Positions 44,355-54,550 of a stretch of 64,000 nt of DNA are shown here, piece by piece; the first letter of the stretch is position 1; the number at the start of each line of letters is the position of its first letter. The notes beneath the pieces were generated by a model. The model saw only the letters and a list, made by a program, of their open reading frames with translations. It did not search any database and had not been told where the DNA came from. The DNA is taken from positions 42,205-106,204 of the forward strand of contig JAHBUB010000010.1 of the NCBI GenBank assembly GCA_019638285.1, read 5' to 3'. Origin of the DNA: Cyclobacteriaceae bacterium. GTDB taxonomy: Bacteria; Bacteroidota; Bacteroidia; Cytophagales; Cyclobacteriaceae. The position numbers and the translations under genes are program-made.

Positions 44355-46721
44355 TTACTCTACACGCAGTGAATCCACAGGGTTGCTCATTCCAGCACGT
44401 ACCACTTTATAACCAACGCTAAGAATGGCTATAGTTAAAATGCCAAGTGCGGCCACTACAAAAATTCCGGCAGAAATATTTATGCGATAAGCAAAGTCGC
44501 CCAACCATTGTTGCATGGTATAATAACCGGTAGGTATGGCTATGATAATGCCCACCAATACCAACAGTACCAAATCTTTGGCGAGCATAAACGTTATCGA
44601 TTTTACGGAAGCTCCCATCACTTTGCGGATGCCGATTTCTTTGATTCTTTGCTCTGTCATAAATGCCGCTAAGCTGAAAAGCCCGAGGCAGGCAATAAAT
44701 ATTCCTATAAATGTGAAGTAGCCAACCAACTTGCCTAATCTTTTTTCGGCATCGTAAAGTTTACCATACGTTTGGTCAAAGAATGTATAAGTAAGCGGAT
44801 GGGTTGGATCAAATTTAGCCCACGTATTTTCAATAGTCTCAAGGCCTGCCTCCAATTGATTTGTTTTGATTCGAACGGTATAATAACTGGCCCAACTGAT
44901 GGGGGGAATAAAAAGAACAACGGGTCCTATTTTCTCTTTTAGCGATCGAAAATGAAAATCTTTAATAACACCAACAACAGGCGCAACGGGTCTTCCTACA
45001 GCGGGCATGCTCATACTGTGATTTAGTGGATCTGTCCATCCCAATTGGCGGGCTGCTTCTTCGTTAATAATGTAAGCTGACGAGTCGCTACCGAATGCCT
45101 TCGAAAAATCTCTACCTTCGATTATTTCCATTTCAAAGGTTTTGACAAAATCTTCATCCACCGCTAATACCCGAAGTGAAGGGACCTGTCCCGGTTCCAT
45201 CCCTTCGATTGAAATAGGGATGCCCCAATCATTTCCACCCGGTTGCCCCCCGGAAATGGATACACTTTCAATGGCAGCATGTGAAAGCAATTCTTCTTTT
45301 ATTATTTCTGATTTCGTGCGTAAATCATTTTCCTGAATGGGTATAGTGATTAACTCTGTTGGATTAAAGCCTAAATTTTTTCCTTGAATAAAATTCAGCT
45401 GTTGAAATATGATGGCAGCAGAAATAATCAGGAAAGCTGAAATGGCAAATTGACCTACAACCAAAATTTTTCTTACCCTGTTGTTTCCTGCCGATCTTGT
45501 TTTTCCTTTTAATACTTCAGCGGGTTTTTGCTTGGCAAGATACAGGGCTGGGTAACTACCGGATATCAATCCCACGATGGTGGTGGCTGCTACGGCTAAT
45601 CCAAAGAAGTAAAAGTTCCCACTAACCAATGTGAAGTTTTTATTTACCAGGGTATTGAATGAGGGTAAGAAAAGATACAGCAGCAAGAAGGACATACCAA
45701 GTGAAACATAAGTGATGATCAGAGATTCACTTAAATACTGTGCTACTAATTGCGTTTGTATGGCCCCTGAAGTTTTTCGGATGCCCACCTCTTTCATTCG
45801 GTTAAGCGCTCTCGCTGTAGTAAGGTTTATAAAATTGATGGCTGAAATAATCAGTATCAATGCTCCAATCGCTCCAAAAATATAGAGATAGGTGATATCA
45901 GAATTGGCTTCCATTTCTCTGAATAAATGAGAGCCAAGGTGTATCGATGGAAGTTTTTGAAGAAAGGGAACATTGGATGCAGCCCGTTGTGCATCCAGGT
46001 ATTTGGGAAGTAAATCTTTGAATTTATTGGCAACTATTGTAGGATCAGCACCCTCCTTTAGCAATAAATAAGTATAGAACTGATTCCATTCGATCCAACT
46101 GTCCTTTTGCGGATGATTGTATCCCGACATGGGCAAAAGAAATGTGAAGGAGAAATGTGAATTGGATGGAACGTCCTCCATTACTGCGGTTACTACTACT
46201 TCCTTCTCGTTGTTTAAAGTAAGGGTTTTGCCCAATGGACTTTGATCGCCAAAATATTTCGTGGCAAGACTTTGGGTGAGAACGATTCCATCGGGTCTTA
46301 CGAGTGCTGTTTTTGAATTACCATTGATGACGATAAAGTCAAAAATATCAAATACAGTAGAGTCAGTAATGAGTCCATCATTTTCGTAGAATTGCAAATC
46401 ATTTTTTGTAAATAAGGTCTGCCCGGCAATGACAAATCGGGTCATACGCTCCACTTCTGGTAATTCAGTATTGGCAGTGGGTCCCCAGGGCCCATTCACT
46501 TTGGCAATACCTCCATAAGTAGTTCCAGTCACCTCAGTTGCCAACCGATAGATGCGATTCTTTTTTTGATGATACGTGTCATAACTCAGTTCATCCTGAA
46601 TATAAAGGAAGATGGCGAGGAAGCATGTTAGTCCCAGCGCAAGTCCTGTAATAGAAATAATTGAATATCCTTTGTATCGCGACAGATTGCGAAGAGCAAT
46701 TTTCAAATAATTGGTTATCAT
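44355..46721 (-). CDS. FtsX/MacB-like ABC transporter permease (3)
   Basis: 788 residues. First TM YSIISITGLALGLTCFLAIFLYI, core ~45-270, TM block with RMKEVGIRKTSGAIQTQLVAQYLSES, second core from ~445, and C-terminal FtsX part with QRIKEIGIRKVMGASVKSITFML, ending NPVDSLRVE. The three tandem copies at 39123-46721 look like old duplications: similar in plan but clearly diverged in the periplasmic cores, which are the parts expected to recognise cargo or partners. Confidence 0.88.
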   Translation of the reverse strand: MITNYLKIALRNLSRYKGYSIISITGLALGLTCFLAIFLYIQDELSYDTYHQKKNRIYRLATEVTGTTYGGIAKVNGPWGPTANTELPEVERMTRFVIAGQTLFTKNDLQFYENDGLITDSTVFDIFDFIVINGNSKTALVRPDGIVLTQSLATKYFGDQSPLGKTLTLNNEKEVVVTAVMEDVPSNSHFSFTFLLPMSGYNHPQKDSWIEWNQFYTYLLLKEGADPTIVANKFKDLLPKYLDAQRAASNVPFLQKLPSIHLGSHLFREMEANSDITYLYIFGAIGALILIISAINFINLTTARALNRMKEVGIRKTSGAIQTQLVAQYLSESLIITYVSLGMSFLLLYLFLPSFNTLVNKNFTLVSGNFYFFGLAVAATTIVGLISGSYPALYLAKQKPAEVLKGKTRSAGNNRVRKILVVGQFAISAFLIISAAIIFQQLNFIQGKNLGFNPTELITIPIQENDLRTKSEIIKEELLSHAAIESVSISGGQPGGNDWGIPISIEGMEPGQVPSLRVLAVDEDFVKTFEMEIIEGRDFSKAFGSDSSAYIINEEAARQLGWTDPLNHSMSMPAVGRPVAPVVGVIKDFHFRSLKEKIGPVVLFIPPISWASYYTVRIKTNQLEAGLETIENTWAKFDPTHPLTYTFFDQTYGKLYDAEKRLGKLVGYFTFIGIFIACLGLFSLAAFMTEQRIKEIGIRKVMGASVKSITFMLAKDLVLLVLVGIIIAIPTGYYTMQQWLGDFAYRINISAGIFVVAALGILTIAILSVGYKVVRAGMSNPVDSLRVE

Positions 46722-46958
46722 AGACTGAGTGTTTACCCTAACACTCCACTTTTAGGGAATGGTTACTGAAATTTAATCAATTCCCACCATCATTTCCCAG
46801 AAGAAATAATTTTGCTCTTTTTACAATTTCAATGAATATGCAACTTTCATAATCCATTTTTGTAGGCGGCCATCTGCCTTTTAATTCCTTAATTTTATTA
46901 ACACACTACTTGCCACACACTCATTGCATTACAAATAATGGCATGATAATAAATTGAT

Positions 46959-49502
46959 TTACATGGGTTGTACCTGCTTCGCAGATAGAATTTTCTCTGC
47001 CCTGAAGAGGGGATCTGCAGATTGGAGTAACTTATTTTTAAGGTTTTGAGATAAGTGTGGATTGTCATTCAAAAACTGTCTTACAATGTCTGCCGCTTCC
47101 TTGGATTGATAGGAAGATACGGTTTGGTCTACCCATCCTTTTGGAAAAAATATATCTCCTGTAAGTTGAATTTCCTTTAACATATCGAGGCTTGGTTTGA
47201 TGTACTTTACCGATTGCTGTGCCCGCAATGGATGATGAAGAAAACCAAGTGCCTGCAGTACCCATGGCTCATGGGTGCGGTTTTGAGGATTTTTTAAGCT
47301 TTCAAAAAAGGCATCGCGTTGGGACACTTCATTTGATAATGCAGGCATTATAAACTCCATGGCCTGTTTACGATCAGGATTCTTTGTGTTGGCAAGTTGA
47401 GTTTTAAGGATTTCATCACTTTCTTTATCACCTCTCACCGCTATTTCGTATGCCAGATCAATGTGATCTTGTTCAGACAACTCCAAGCCCAATGTCATCT
47501 CGTCTCTCAAGAATTTTTTAAGATTGTTGATGCCTTCTTTGCTATTGACGGTATGGCGATAGCAATTGAATAATATCCGCTTTAACGAATTGTCTTTCTC
47601 AAGCGCCATCAACTCAAACAAGGTGTCATCCATATTGGCACTGATCAATTGGCGATCTTCATTTGTGGTGAATTGCCAATAGATATCACTCATTCTGTTG
47701 GTGATGTACTCAAGAACCAATGGGTTCTTTTCGGTGGATATTCCTGAAAGTATTGTTTCAAGCGTTTGTTTTGAATCCAATTCACCTCTTAACACATACT
47801 CCCAGATATTGAGCCATATGCCTGTGCGTGCCTCAGGATCTTCTACACTGGTTACAGTGGTGAGCATATAATTTCTGTTGGCCTTGTCAGCCGAAAAGTA
47901 TCCATATCCTCTTCCTTTATAATTTGGAATAATCTTAATGTCGGCCTGGCTTATCGGGGTAGTGTAGCCCTCTGGGCCATCAATCACGATTTCCTTTATT
48001 TCTTTAGTGTCTCCAATTAGTGCATATGCGAAAGTTTGTGGCCAAACAATGCCCGCACTGTCGTTGGTAACCTTAATGGTAAGTTGGTCGCTGGATAGAT
48101 AACCTATGTCTGGCATTCCTTTACTTTTGATCCATGCCTTGTTCCACAGTGTAAGATCTTTATTGGTAAACTTTTTTAATGAGTTTATAAGGTCATCCCA
48201 TGTAGCATTGCCATAGCTGTATAGCGATAAATAATCACGCAGGCCATTTTTAAAATTATCTTCTCCCATCATCGTCTCGAGGTTTCGCATCATAATGGGG
48301 GCCTTTTGATATATAATGGCACCGTAAAGCGTCCCTGCATTTTTTAAATTGTCTAACTTTTGTTGGATGGGATGTGAGCCGCTACTTCTGTCAATATCAT
48401 AAGCAGAAGGATAGTGCGCCATTAGAAAGCGTAAATCGTGATTAATTTCCGGAAACTGTGGGTTGACAATCTTGGCTGCCATAAAGTTGGCAAACACCTC
48501 TTTGAGCCATACATCTTCAAACCATTTCATTGTTACCAAATCACCAAACCACATGTGGGCCGTCTCATGTGCAATGAGACTTGCCCTGTTCATTTTTTGG
48601 TTGACTGAAGCGGATGGTTCAAGAATTATGCTGCTCTCTCTGTAGAAAATACTACCGGGATGTTCCATGCCGCCATATTGGAATGTGGGGATCAAAGCAA
48701 AATCAAATTTTGAAAAGGGATAGGAGATGGTGGTGTAGTTTTTTAACCAGTTCAGCGATTGAGTGTGCAACTCAAAAATCTCTTTTAGGTTGGCTGCCAC
48801 TTTCGCAGAATCTGTTTCCCGGTAATACATGGTCATTCCAGAAACAGCATCAGTTGCCTTTTCGAATTTGCCGGCTGCAAATGCGAATAGATAGGTGCTG
48901 ATGGGCTTAGTAGGAAGGAACTGATAATTCTTTCTATTTTCGGATGAAGAAATCTCAGCCTGTTGGTTAGAGACTGCCTCCCATGTTTTTGGAACGGACA
49001 ATGAAAGTGTAAAAGAGGCCTTTAGGTCAGGTTGGTCAAAGCCCGGAAAACATGTGGAAGCACGATCAGGTACAAATAAGGTGTATAAATATTCATCGTT
49101 TCTGTTTAACGATAGGTCGCCCGCAATAAACTCGATTTCAATTTCATTTTTTCCAGTGATTAATAAATTATCAGGAATGGCGATATGCTCATTTTCAATA
49201 ACAACTTCTGCTTTTTTTTGGTTGACTTTAACCGACTTTAGGTGGTCCGCGCTCACATTGAAGTCGAGGTAGAGATTTTTAGAGACATTCCTTTTATAAA
49301 GAAAGTTGATTGTGTTTTTTCCTGGTATGTTTTCGTTTTGGTTTTCAGGAATGTCAAAATGCAGTGAGTATTGAATGTCCTTGATACTCTCCTTTCGCAG
49401 TTGTGCCTGTTCATAAGAAACTCCTTTCTCTACTTTTTCCTGAGTGCAGGAAAAGAATAACGTGGAAAGAAATAATAAGCCCACAAATTGAATCCATTTC
49501 AT
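46959..49502 (-). CDS. M1-family aminopeptidase, lipoprotein
   Basis: 847 residues from ATG at 49502; the frame's first codon at 49511 is TTG. The signal MKWIQFVGLLFLSTLFFSC has a lipobox Cys at residue 19, so the enzyme is membrane-anchored. M1 signatures: YGGMEHPGSIFY (exopeptidase GxMEN-type motif, His for Asn) and HETAHMWFGDLV near residue 310, with the third zinc ligand Glu in WLKEVFANFMA. A C-terminal HEAT-like helical domain fills ~520-847. It removes N-terminal residues from peptides, probably in peptide nutrition (inference). The ATG overlaps the stop of the small frame at 49499-49861 as ATGA. Confidence 0.92.
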   Translation of the reverse strand: MKWIQFVGLLFLSTLFFSCTQEKVEKGVSYEQAQLRKESIKDIQYSLHFDIPENQNENIPGKNTINFLYKRNVSKNLYLDFNVSADHLKSVKVNQKKAEVVIENEHIAIPDNLLITGKNEIEIEFIAGDLSLNRNDEYLYTLFVPDRASTCFPGFDQPDLKASFTLSLSVPKTWEAVSNQQAEISSSENRKNYQFLPTKPISTYLFAFAAGKFEKATDAVSGMTMYYRETDSAKVAANLKEIFELHTQSLNWLKNYTTISYPFSKFDFALIPTFQYGGMEHPGSIFYRESSIILEPSASVNQKMNRASLIAHETAHMWFGDLVTMKWFEDVWLKEVFANFMAAKIVNPQFPEINHDLRFLMAHYPSAYDIDRSSGSHPIQQKLDNLKNAGTLYGAIIYQKAPIMMRNLETMMGEDNFKNGLRDYLSLYSYGNATWDDLINSLKKFTNKDLTLWNKAWIKSKGMPDIGYLSSDQLTIKVTNDSAGIVWPQTFAYALIGDTKEIKEIVIDGPEGYTTPISQADIKIIPNYKGRGYGYFSADKANRNYMLTTVTSVEDPEARTGIWLNIWEYVLRGELDSKQTLETILSGISTEKNPLVLEYITNRMSDIYWQFTTNEDRQLISANMDDTLFELMALEKDNSLKRILFNCYRHTVNSKEGINNLKKFLRDEMTLGLELSEQDHIDLAYEIAVRGDKESDEILKTQLANTKNPDRKQAMEFIMPALSNEVSQRDAFFESLKNPQNRTHEPWVLQALGFLHHPLRAQQSVKYIKPSLDMLKEIQLTGDIFFPKGWVDQTVSSYQSKEAADIVRQFLNDNPHLSQNLKNKLLQSADPLFRAEKILSAKQVQPM

Positions 49503-49861
49503 AATTTGCAAATTAAGAATTTTGATGAATTTGATCTTTTCCGGCTATCACTTCTCTTTATTATAAGCAGACCATCGGGGTAGCCTTGCCAATGCCAGGT
49601 GAAAGTGCCTCTTGTTTGAGCCAATGCGGTTTTTCCCCGAGGATTTTTATCAAGAGGTATAAATGCAGTCGGTCTTAGAGCCAATTTTTCAAGCCCTTTC
49701 TGTGGTGCAGTCCAGAACCAGTAGGTTTGTTCTGAAAATGCTGTTATGGGGGTACGTTTTGTGAATGCCGAACAGTCTACGTTACTCATTGATTTACAAT
49801 TTTGAGTCGATGGTTGTGTTGATTGATTATATACACCGATCATCCCAATTGTTGTATGCAA
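49499..49861 (-). CDS. Uncertain 120-codon ORF upstream of the M1 peptidase
   Basis: No family recognised. It encodes a polar sequence rich in Trp and Thr in its second half (YWFWTAP, GTFTWHWQGYPDG) and has no signal or membrane segment. Two points favour a real or once-real gene: codon use is ordinary, and its TGA overlaps the peptidase ATG as ATGA. Against it: odd low-conservation-looking composition and no ribosome site. An internal ATG (MSNVDCSAF) is an alternative start. It may be a gene fragment. Confidence 0.3.
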   Translation of the reverse strand: MHTTIGMIGVYNQSTQPSTQNCKSMSNVDCSAFTKRTPITAFSEQTYWFWTAPQKGLEKLALRPTAFIPLDKNPRGKTALAQTRGTFTWHWQGYPDGLLIIKRSDSRKRSNSSKFLICKL

Positions 49862-49904
49862 GGGCTATCTATTTCAATAAATTGACCTCAAATTTTAATT
49901 AAGT

Positions 49905-49912
49905 CAAATTTA
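49905..49912 (-). promoter_or_regulatory. Putative -7 promoter box for the ORF/M1 peptidase
   Basis: TAAATTTG on the minus strand, 44 bp upstream of the ORF at 49861 and overlapping the region just before the divergent VPS10-like gene. Confidence 0.35.
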
Positions 49913-49916
49913 AGCA

Positions 49917-52900
49917 ATGATAAAGTTTATTCTACGAAAAGCACATGTCATAACCTTACTTCTAAGTGTTGTGATGTCTCCTTTGCTGGCTCAAACCTAT
50001 GACCCAGCTGTATTTAAGGAGATGAAATACCGTTTTATTGGGCCAGAAGGGAACCGCGCCATAGCCATTGTGGGAGTGCCGGGAAATCCAATGGTGAACT
50101 ACATTGGGGCAGCCTCAGGTGGTTTGTTTAAAACCGATGATGGCGGTGTAACATGGAAGTCAATTTTTGATGATCAAGAAGTATCATCGGTCGGTTCTGT
50201 TGCACTGGCACCTACAGATCCTTCCCAGGTTTGGGTAGGTACTGGAGAAACATTTATTATCAGACCTGCACACTCTATCGGTAATGGTATTTATCTTTCT
50301 AAAGATGCCGGTAAAACCTGGAAGAATATGGGGCTTGAAAAAACCGGACGTATTGGTCGTGTGGTCGTGCACCCTAAAAATGAAAACATTGTGTATGCTG
50401 CGGCATTAGGTCATGTATATGGCCCACAGCAAGAACGCGGTGTTTATCGCACAAAGGATGGAGGTAAAACCTGGCAGCGTGTACTTTTTGTAGATGAAAA
50501 TACGGGTGCAGCAGATATTGCGATTGACCCTCAAAACCCAAATATTTTATTTGCATCAATGTGGTCGATCCACATTAATACCTGGGGTCTGACCAGCGGT
50601 GGCGTAGGAGGGGGTGTTTACCGATCAACAGATGGTGGTGACACATGGGAGCCAATGAATACCAAGGGATTACCAGGGGGTGTAAAACAACCCGTAGGAA
50701 AGACCAACGTAGCAATTTCATATAGCAATCCAAAAAGGGTATATGCGCTATTTGAAGAAAAAAGCCCTTTGCTTTACCGATCAGATAATGGTGGTGAAAC
50801 TTGGCAGTTCATGAGCAACAACCATGATATGGCAGAGCGTGCACCTTACTATACGCGCATGACCGTTTCTACTGACAATCCAGATGAAGTTTATTTCATG
50901 AGCGTTCGTTTCGCCCAATCGCTGGATGGCGGTAAGACTTTGGAGAAAAACCCTCCACGCGGTGGTGGAGATAACCATGATTTATGGATAGACCCATTGA
51001 ATCCGGCCAGGATGATGGTAGCCCATGATGGTTGCGCAAGTATCTCCCTTAATAGGGGCAAGACATTTCAGCGTGTAGTTCTTCCCATTGCACAGATGTA
51101 CCATGTTGAAGTGGATAACCAGATACCTTATTTCGTTTATGGCAATCGCCAGGATGGATGGTCCTACCGTGGCCCAAGCAATAGTATGCAAGGATACATT
51201 CCTTTGGGATTGTGGAAAGGTGTTGGAGGTTGTGAGAGTGGATTTGCTCGTCCTGATCCGTTTGACAATAATATTATTTGGTCAGGTTGCTATGACGGTG
51301 GCTTACAACGCCATGATCTTAGAACAGGACATTCTCGTGAAGTGCGTGTATGGCCTGAGGCTGGATATGGATGGGCTCCTGCCGATTTGAAATACAGATG
51401 GCACTGGAATTTTCCACTGTCGCATTCACCCCATACTCAGCACAGGGTATATGTAGGTAGTCAATTTGTTCATAAAACGGATGATGAGGGCCAAAGTTGG
51501 CAGATCATTAGCCCGGATTTGACTACCAATGACAAGACACACCAGCAGAATTCAGGTGGAATTGCAACAGATAACCTGATGACTTTTGATGGAGCAACAC
51601 TTTTTGCCATTGAAGAATCAAAGGTTCAAAAGGATTTGATTTGGACGGGATCTAATGATGGACAAGTAAACCTGACACAGGATGGTGGAAAGACCTGGAC
51701 GAATGTTTCTAAAAACATCGCCATGCCGGCATGGGGTACTATTGCCAATATAGAGCCTTCGCGCTATGATGCAGCTACTGCTTATATTTCTGTAGATATG
51801 CACCAAATGGGAGATTTCGATCCCTACATATTTAAGACCACAGATTATGGAAAGACCTGGACGAAAATAAGCAATGGCATTCCAAAATCGATTCTAAGCT
51901 TTGTTCATGTGGTAAGAGAAGACCCTAAACAAAAGGGACTACTGTATGCTGGAACAGACAACGCACTATATGTATCATTTGATGATGGAAAGAACTGGAT
52001 GTTGTTTAGAAACAACATGCCTCCAGCCCCAGTTTACTGGTTGGTTATTCAGGAAAATTTTGATGATCTAGTGGTGAGTACTTATGGCCGTGGTTATTAT
52101 ATCATGGACGATATTTCTCCGTTGAGAGAATATGCTGCTGCAGCGCAACAATCCAGCTATGTGTTTAATATCCGTAAAGCCTATCGCTTTCAGGAAGTGG
52201 AGGCCATTAAGACAGATGCCCCAAGCCCGAACTCAGGAGTGAATCCTCCTTATGGTACTCCTATTAATTACTATCTGAAAGACAAAGTGAATGACGATGT
52301 TCAAATTGAAGTTTATAACGATCAACAAGAACTGATACGAACATTAAAGGGTACTAATACAGCAGGTATTAATAGAGTGTGGTGGGATTTGCGATATGAG
52401 CCTACCTTCCAGCCTAAGCTGCGAACAAAGCCTCCTGGAAGACCATGGGTAGAAATGCATGGGGAAGGCTGGAGACCTTTGGTGACATGGGATCTTGATT
52501 TGTGGAAAGGCCAATTGGGACCACGGGTTGCTCCTGGGAAATTCACTGCTAAGATAAAAATTGATGGTAAAGAATTTACAGAGACATTTGATGTCTTAAA
52601 GGATCCAAACACTACCGGAACGGAAAAAGAAATTCAGGAACAGGTAGTGTTTTCGTTACAGTTGAGGGATGCTATGAATACAGTTGTAGAAATGATTGAC
52701 AGGATGGAGTGGATTCGCAAGGAGCTGGGGGACATAATTCCTACTACAAAGAACTCAAAATTGAAGAAGGAGCTGATGACCATGGAGACACAGGCTGAAG
52801 GGATTTCTGCCAGACTGTATGATATCCATCTAACAGGAGCAAGAGAAGATGCCTTCCGTTCTCCAATGCAACTATATGGAAGATTGAGTGCATTAGCCAG

Positions 52901-53081
52901 TGACATCACTGCCAATGGGGTCGATTTTAGACCTACCGATCAGCAAGGAGAAGTATATGGTGTGTTGAAAGGCAGAATGGATAAGGTACAGAAGGAATAC
53001 ACAACTCTTCTAGAGAAGCAACTACCACAGATCAACAATAAACTCCCTGACCAGAAGATTAATTTGGAGAAAAAGAATTGA
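49917..53081 (+). CDS. Secreted VPS10/BNR-repeat beta-propeller protein
   Basis: 1,054 residues with a signal peptide (through SPLLAQ, ~26). Repeated Asp-box (BNR) motifs SxDxGxTW run through residues ~70-700: KTDDGGVTWKS, SKDAGKTWKN, RTKDGGKTWQR, RSTDGGDTWEP, RSDNGGETWQF, TQDGGKTWTN, TTDYGKTWTK, SFDDGKNWML. These form the sortilin-type propeller. A beta-sandwich (~750-900) and a helical C-terminal part (~905-1040) follow. Proteins of this type in Bacteroidota are annotated as glycosyl hydrolases without proof; ligand binding or scaffolding is equally likely. A strong terminator follows. Confidence 0.88.
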   Translation: MIKFILRKAHVITLLLSVVMSPLLAQTYDPAVFKEMKYRFIGPEGNRAIAIVGVPGNPMVNYIGAASGGLFKTDDGGVTWKSIFDDQEVSSVGSVALAPTDPSQVWVGTGETFIIRPAHSIGNGIYLSKDAGKTWKNMGLEKTGRIGRVVVHPKNENIVYAAALGHVYGPQQERGVYRTKDGGKTWQRVLFVDENTGAADIAIDPQNPNILFASMWSIHINTWGLTSGGVGGGVYRSTDGGDTWEPMNTKGLPGGVKQPVGKTNVAISYSNPKRVYALFEEKSPLLYRSDNGGETWQFMSNNHDMAERAPYYTRMTVSTDNPDEVYFMSVRFAQSLDGGKTLEKNPPRGGGDNHDLWIDPLNPARMMVAHDGCASISLNRGKTFQRVVLPIAQMYHVEVDNQIPYFVYGNRQDGWSYRGPSNSMQGYIPLGLWKGVGGCESGFARPDPFDNNIIWSGCYDGGLQRHDLRTGHSREVRVWPEAGYGWAPADLKYRWHWNFPLSHSPHTQHRVYVGSQFVHKTDDEGQSWQIISPDLTTNDKTHQQNSGGIATDNLMTFDGATLFAIEESKVQKDLIWTGSNDGQVNLTQDGGKTWTNVSKNIAMPAWGTIANIEPSRYDAATAYISVDMHQMGDFDPYIFKTTDYGKTWTKISNGIPKSILSFVHVVREDPKQKGLLYAGTDNALYVSFDDGKNWMLFRNNMPPAPVYWLVIQENFDDLVVSTYGRGYYIMDDISPLREYAAAAQQSSYVFNIRKAYRFQEVEAIKTDAPSPNSGVNPPYGTPINYYLKDKVNDDVQIEVYNDQQELIRTLKGTNTAGINRVWWDLRYEPTFQPKLRTKPPGRPWVEMHGEGWRPLVTWDLDLWKGQLGPRVAPGKFTAKIKIDGKEFTETFDVLKDPNTTGTEKEIQEQVVFSLQLRDAMNTVVEMIDRMEWIRKELGDIIPTTKNSKLKKELMTMETQAEGISARLYDIHLTGAREDAFRSPMQLYGRLSALASDITANGVDFRPTDQQGEVYGVLKGRMDKVQKEYTTLLEKQLPQINNKLPDQKINLEKKN

Positions 53082-53136
53082 TTGAACCTTATCAACGGGT
53101 TGGTCTCCAATAGTTGATTAATTGAAACAAGTGACG

Positions 53137-53168
53137 GGGAGTGGAGCAATCCACTCCCTGTTTTTTTT
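53137..53168 (+). terminator. Intrinsic terminator of the VPS10-like gene
   Basis: GGGAGTGGA, GCAA tetraloop, TCCACTCCC (perfect 9-bp stem), then TG and eight T. Confidence 0.95.
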
Positions 53169-53240
53169 GATGTCAAAAATCAGTGTTGTAATTGATAGTA
53201 ATTGCTACTAATTTTCAAAATTCTAATCTAGCAATCAATT

Positions 53241-54308
53241 ATGGAAAGAAGAGAATTTATCAAACAAGCATCTGCTGCTACTGCCGGACTGGCGATGTTA
53301 CCCAACTTTTTATATGCCAAAGACGCTCCATCAGGCTTTGTCTTTGATGCCATGGGAGAAGTTCGCGACATCTACACGATGGATCTCATAGATAAAATTC
53401 TCGCCAGTGGTACTCGGGCTATTGCCATTACCCTGACGGATCCAAAAAATTATGGACATGAAGCTTACGATATCTTGTTGAAGGACCTTGCTGCTTATGA
53501 TAAATACTTTTATGATCACCCTTCTCACTTTATAAAAGCCACACGCCTGTCAGATATCAATCGGGCGATAAAGGAAAAGAAACTGGCCGTGTTCTATATT
53601 ATCCAGAGTTCTGAACCTATTGAAAAAGACCTGTCCAGACTGGATGTGTTGTATAACCTGGGCTTGCGCAGCGTGCAGATGACTTATAACACCCGCAACT
53701 ATGTGGGCGATGGCTGTTATGAGCGCACCGATGCCGGACTTTCTAATTTTGGTTTGGAACTTGTGGCGCGTTTGAATGAAAAGAACATGCTGATTGATCT
53801 GTCACATGCAGGCATGAAGACGATGGAAGAAACGATCAAAGCCTCTAAGAAACCGGTGATCATTTCTCACTCTACTTGTCGTGCATTGTTCTACCATCTT
53901 CGCAACACTACTGACGAAAATATGAAACTGCTGGCCGACCGTGGAGGAGTAATAGGCATGTGCCAGATGCGCACTTTTATGACTACAGAGAAAACCAATA
54001 ACCTGGAAGTGTATTTCGATCACATCGATCACGCAGTGAAAACAGCGGGAATCGATCACGTAGCTATCGGCAGCGACCGGGACCACCGCGTGATCCCTGA
54101 CACCGAAGAGGAAATTAAGATATTACTGGAAGAGGAGGGAGCACAATTTAAACCCACCGACTGGCCATTGTATTTAGAGAAACTCAATGGGCCTTCAAGG
54201 ATGAATGTGATCCGTGAAAACCTGGTGAAGAGAAAGTATACGCAATCTCAGATCGATAAGATCATGGGAGGGAATCTTTATCGGTTGTATGAGGAAGTGG
54301 TGGAGTAG
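53241..54308 (+). CDS. M19 (renal dipeptidase-like) homologue with Tat signal, altered zinc site
   Basis: 355 residues. The twin-arginine-type signal ERREFIKQASAATAGLAMLP suggests folded export. Family landmarks: LGLRSVQMTYNTRNYVGDG, GLSNFGLELVARLNEKNMLIDLSHAG, ISHSTCRAL, and IGSDRD near residue 276. The ligand His pair (DLSH, ISHS) and that Asp are kept. The first metal motif DGHxD reads DAMGE (His to Met, Asp to Glu), and the bridging Glu of the usual EG reads Gln (IIQSSEP). It is therefore either an inactive homologue or an enzyme using one metal; M19 dipeptidase activity should not be assumed. Confidence 0.82.
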   Translation: MERREFIKQASAATAGLAMLPNFLYAKDAPSGFVFDAMGEVRDIYTMDLIDKILASGTRAIAITLTDPKNYGHEAYDILLKDLAAYDKYFYDHPSHFIKATRLSDINRAIKEKKLAVFYIIQSSEPIEKDLSRLDVLYNLGLRSVQMTYNTRNYVGDGCYERTDAGLSNFGLELVARLNEKNMLIDLSHAGMKTMEETIKASKKPVIISHSTCRALFYHLRNTTDENMKLLADRGGVIGMCQMRTFMTTEKTNNLEVYFDHIDHAVKTAGIDHVAIGSDRDHRVIPDTEEEIKILLEEEGAQFKPTDWPLYLEKLNGPSRMNVIRENLVKRKYTQSQIDKIMGGNLYRLYEEVVE

Positions 54309-54550
54309 GATTTTTGTAGTTGCATTTTACAGCAGAGGCGCTAAAACATTAAGTGGGTATTTTCTTGTCATTGTCTCTCATCTATGGTTCGTTTCTTTAC
54401 TGTAAGGGTACGAACCAAGGGTAAAGGATGTCTATATCTCGCTCTGTGGAGTGATTGCCATACTTTGCGCCACAGCGCGATTAAGCATTTGCGATAAAGC
54501 CACAGTTTATAGAATAGACCCACAGGTTCATATATCCTACCCACCCCTCC

